41,435 bases of DNA, taken from positions 1 to 41,435 of the forward strand of contig JABANN010000300.1 in assembly GCA_013115125.1 (NCBI GenBank). The letters are read 5' to 3'. A model generated the notes under the pieces. It searched no databases. It saw only the letters and a program-made list of their open reading frames with translations, and had not been told where the DNA came from. This stretch comes from Perkinsus olseni. Its lineage: Eukaryota; Perkinsozoa; Perkinsida. Below, one piece after another: positions 41,235 to 41,435 of this stretch; the stretch's first letter is position 1; the number at the start of each line of letters is the position of its first letter. The translations under genes and the position numbers were made by a program.

Positions 41235-41435
41235 ACTCAATACAACTTTACTATGCCACGGACAGCGATTTGATATGACACTTGCTGTTCTTGCCCCACT
41301 TGGGTTTCCTCAACGCTACTCGCGCACGCCCCCCGGTTGTTTTTGCCCTCTCGAACGCTTAGATATGCAGAGTGTGCTTGCTCACTCACAGACTTCTACG
41401 CCTACGACGTCTATCCCTATTTCCTGCAGTTGCAC

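Noticed and set aside
1-41435. Spliced-leader RNA genes, rRNA genes, origins or riboswitches
   Set aside because: I looked for leader-like and conserved rRNA sequences by eye and found none that could be supported.

Overview
The window reads as nuclear DNA of a compact, intron-dense protist. Genes are cut into many small exons by GT-AG introns, mostly about 40-60 nt and in places apparently 22-36 nt. tRNA genes are scattered as singles, and there is no bacterial operon layout. The gene content fits an alveolate, and a perkinsid (Perkinsus-like) is my best guess. That rests on intron style, the PFP-alpha-type gene pair and general feel, not on a species marker. I found no spliced-leader gene.

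Layout. 1-1556: the 3' part of an unrecognised acidic, disordered protein gene (+). 1557-3415: no gene, but three serine-tRNA-like units in different states of decay. 3416-4560: a five-exon secreted-protein gene (+). 4819-7153: two tRNA-Leu genes with partly duplicated flanks, around small predicted genes. From about 6.5 kb onward almost every gene lies on the minus strand. They are, in coordinate order: a PFP-alpha-like phosphofructokinase-family gene (7665-11913); a gap with a reverse-transcriptase-like fossil and paired hairpins (11.9-13.1 kb); a second, much more divergent PFP-like gene (13083-17829) with an antisense tRNA-Ala in an intron; an M17/NPEPL1-type aminopeptidase with a transit-like leader (17965-20015); a third tRNA-Leu; a roadblock/LC7 dynein light chain (20808-21664); several unrecognised genes (22-27.5 kb); a PYROXD2-like FAD oxidoreductase (27852-34182) with two introns above 1.3 kb; a GFA/CENP-V-fold protein (34737-35775) with an antisense tRNA-Met in an intron; a two-exon hypothetical gene (36163-36718); and an isopentenyl phosphate kinase gene (37125-41234) whose introns hold a 32-bp minisatellite, an assembly gap and a MITE-like element.

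Functional themes. The two head-to-tail PFP-family genes have both lost the acidic residues used for phosphoryl transfer, so they look like regulatory or structural subunits; a catalytic beta-type partner is not in the window. PYROXD2, the aminopeptidase and the GFA protein carry N-terminal extensions that could be organelle-targeting. The IPK adds a possible isopentenyl-diphosphate salvage step.

All exon models were built by hand from reading frame, splice signals and recalled family motifs. The frame closes exactly through 21, 24, 15, 10, 4 and 3 exons for PFP-1, PFP-2, PYROXD2, IPK, aminopeptidase and roadblock. Family names come from remembered motifs, not a database search.
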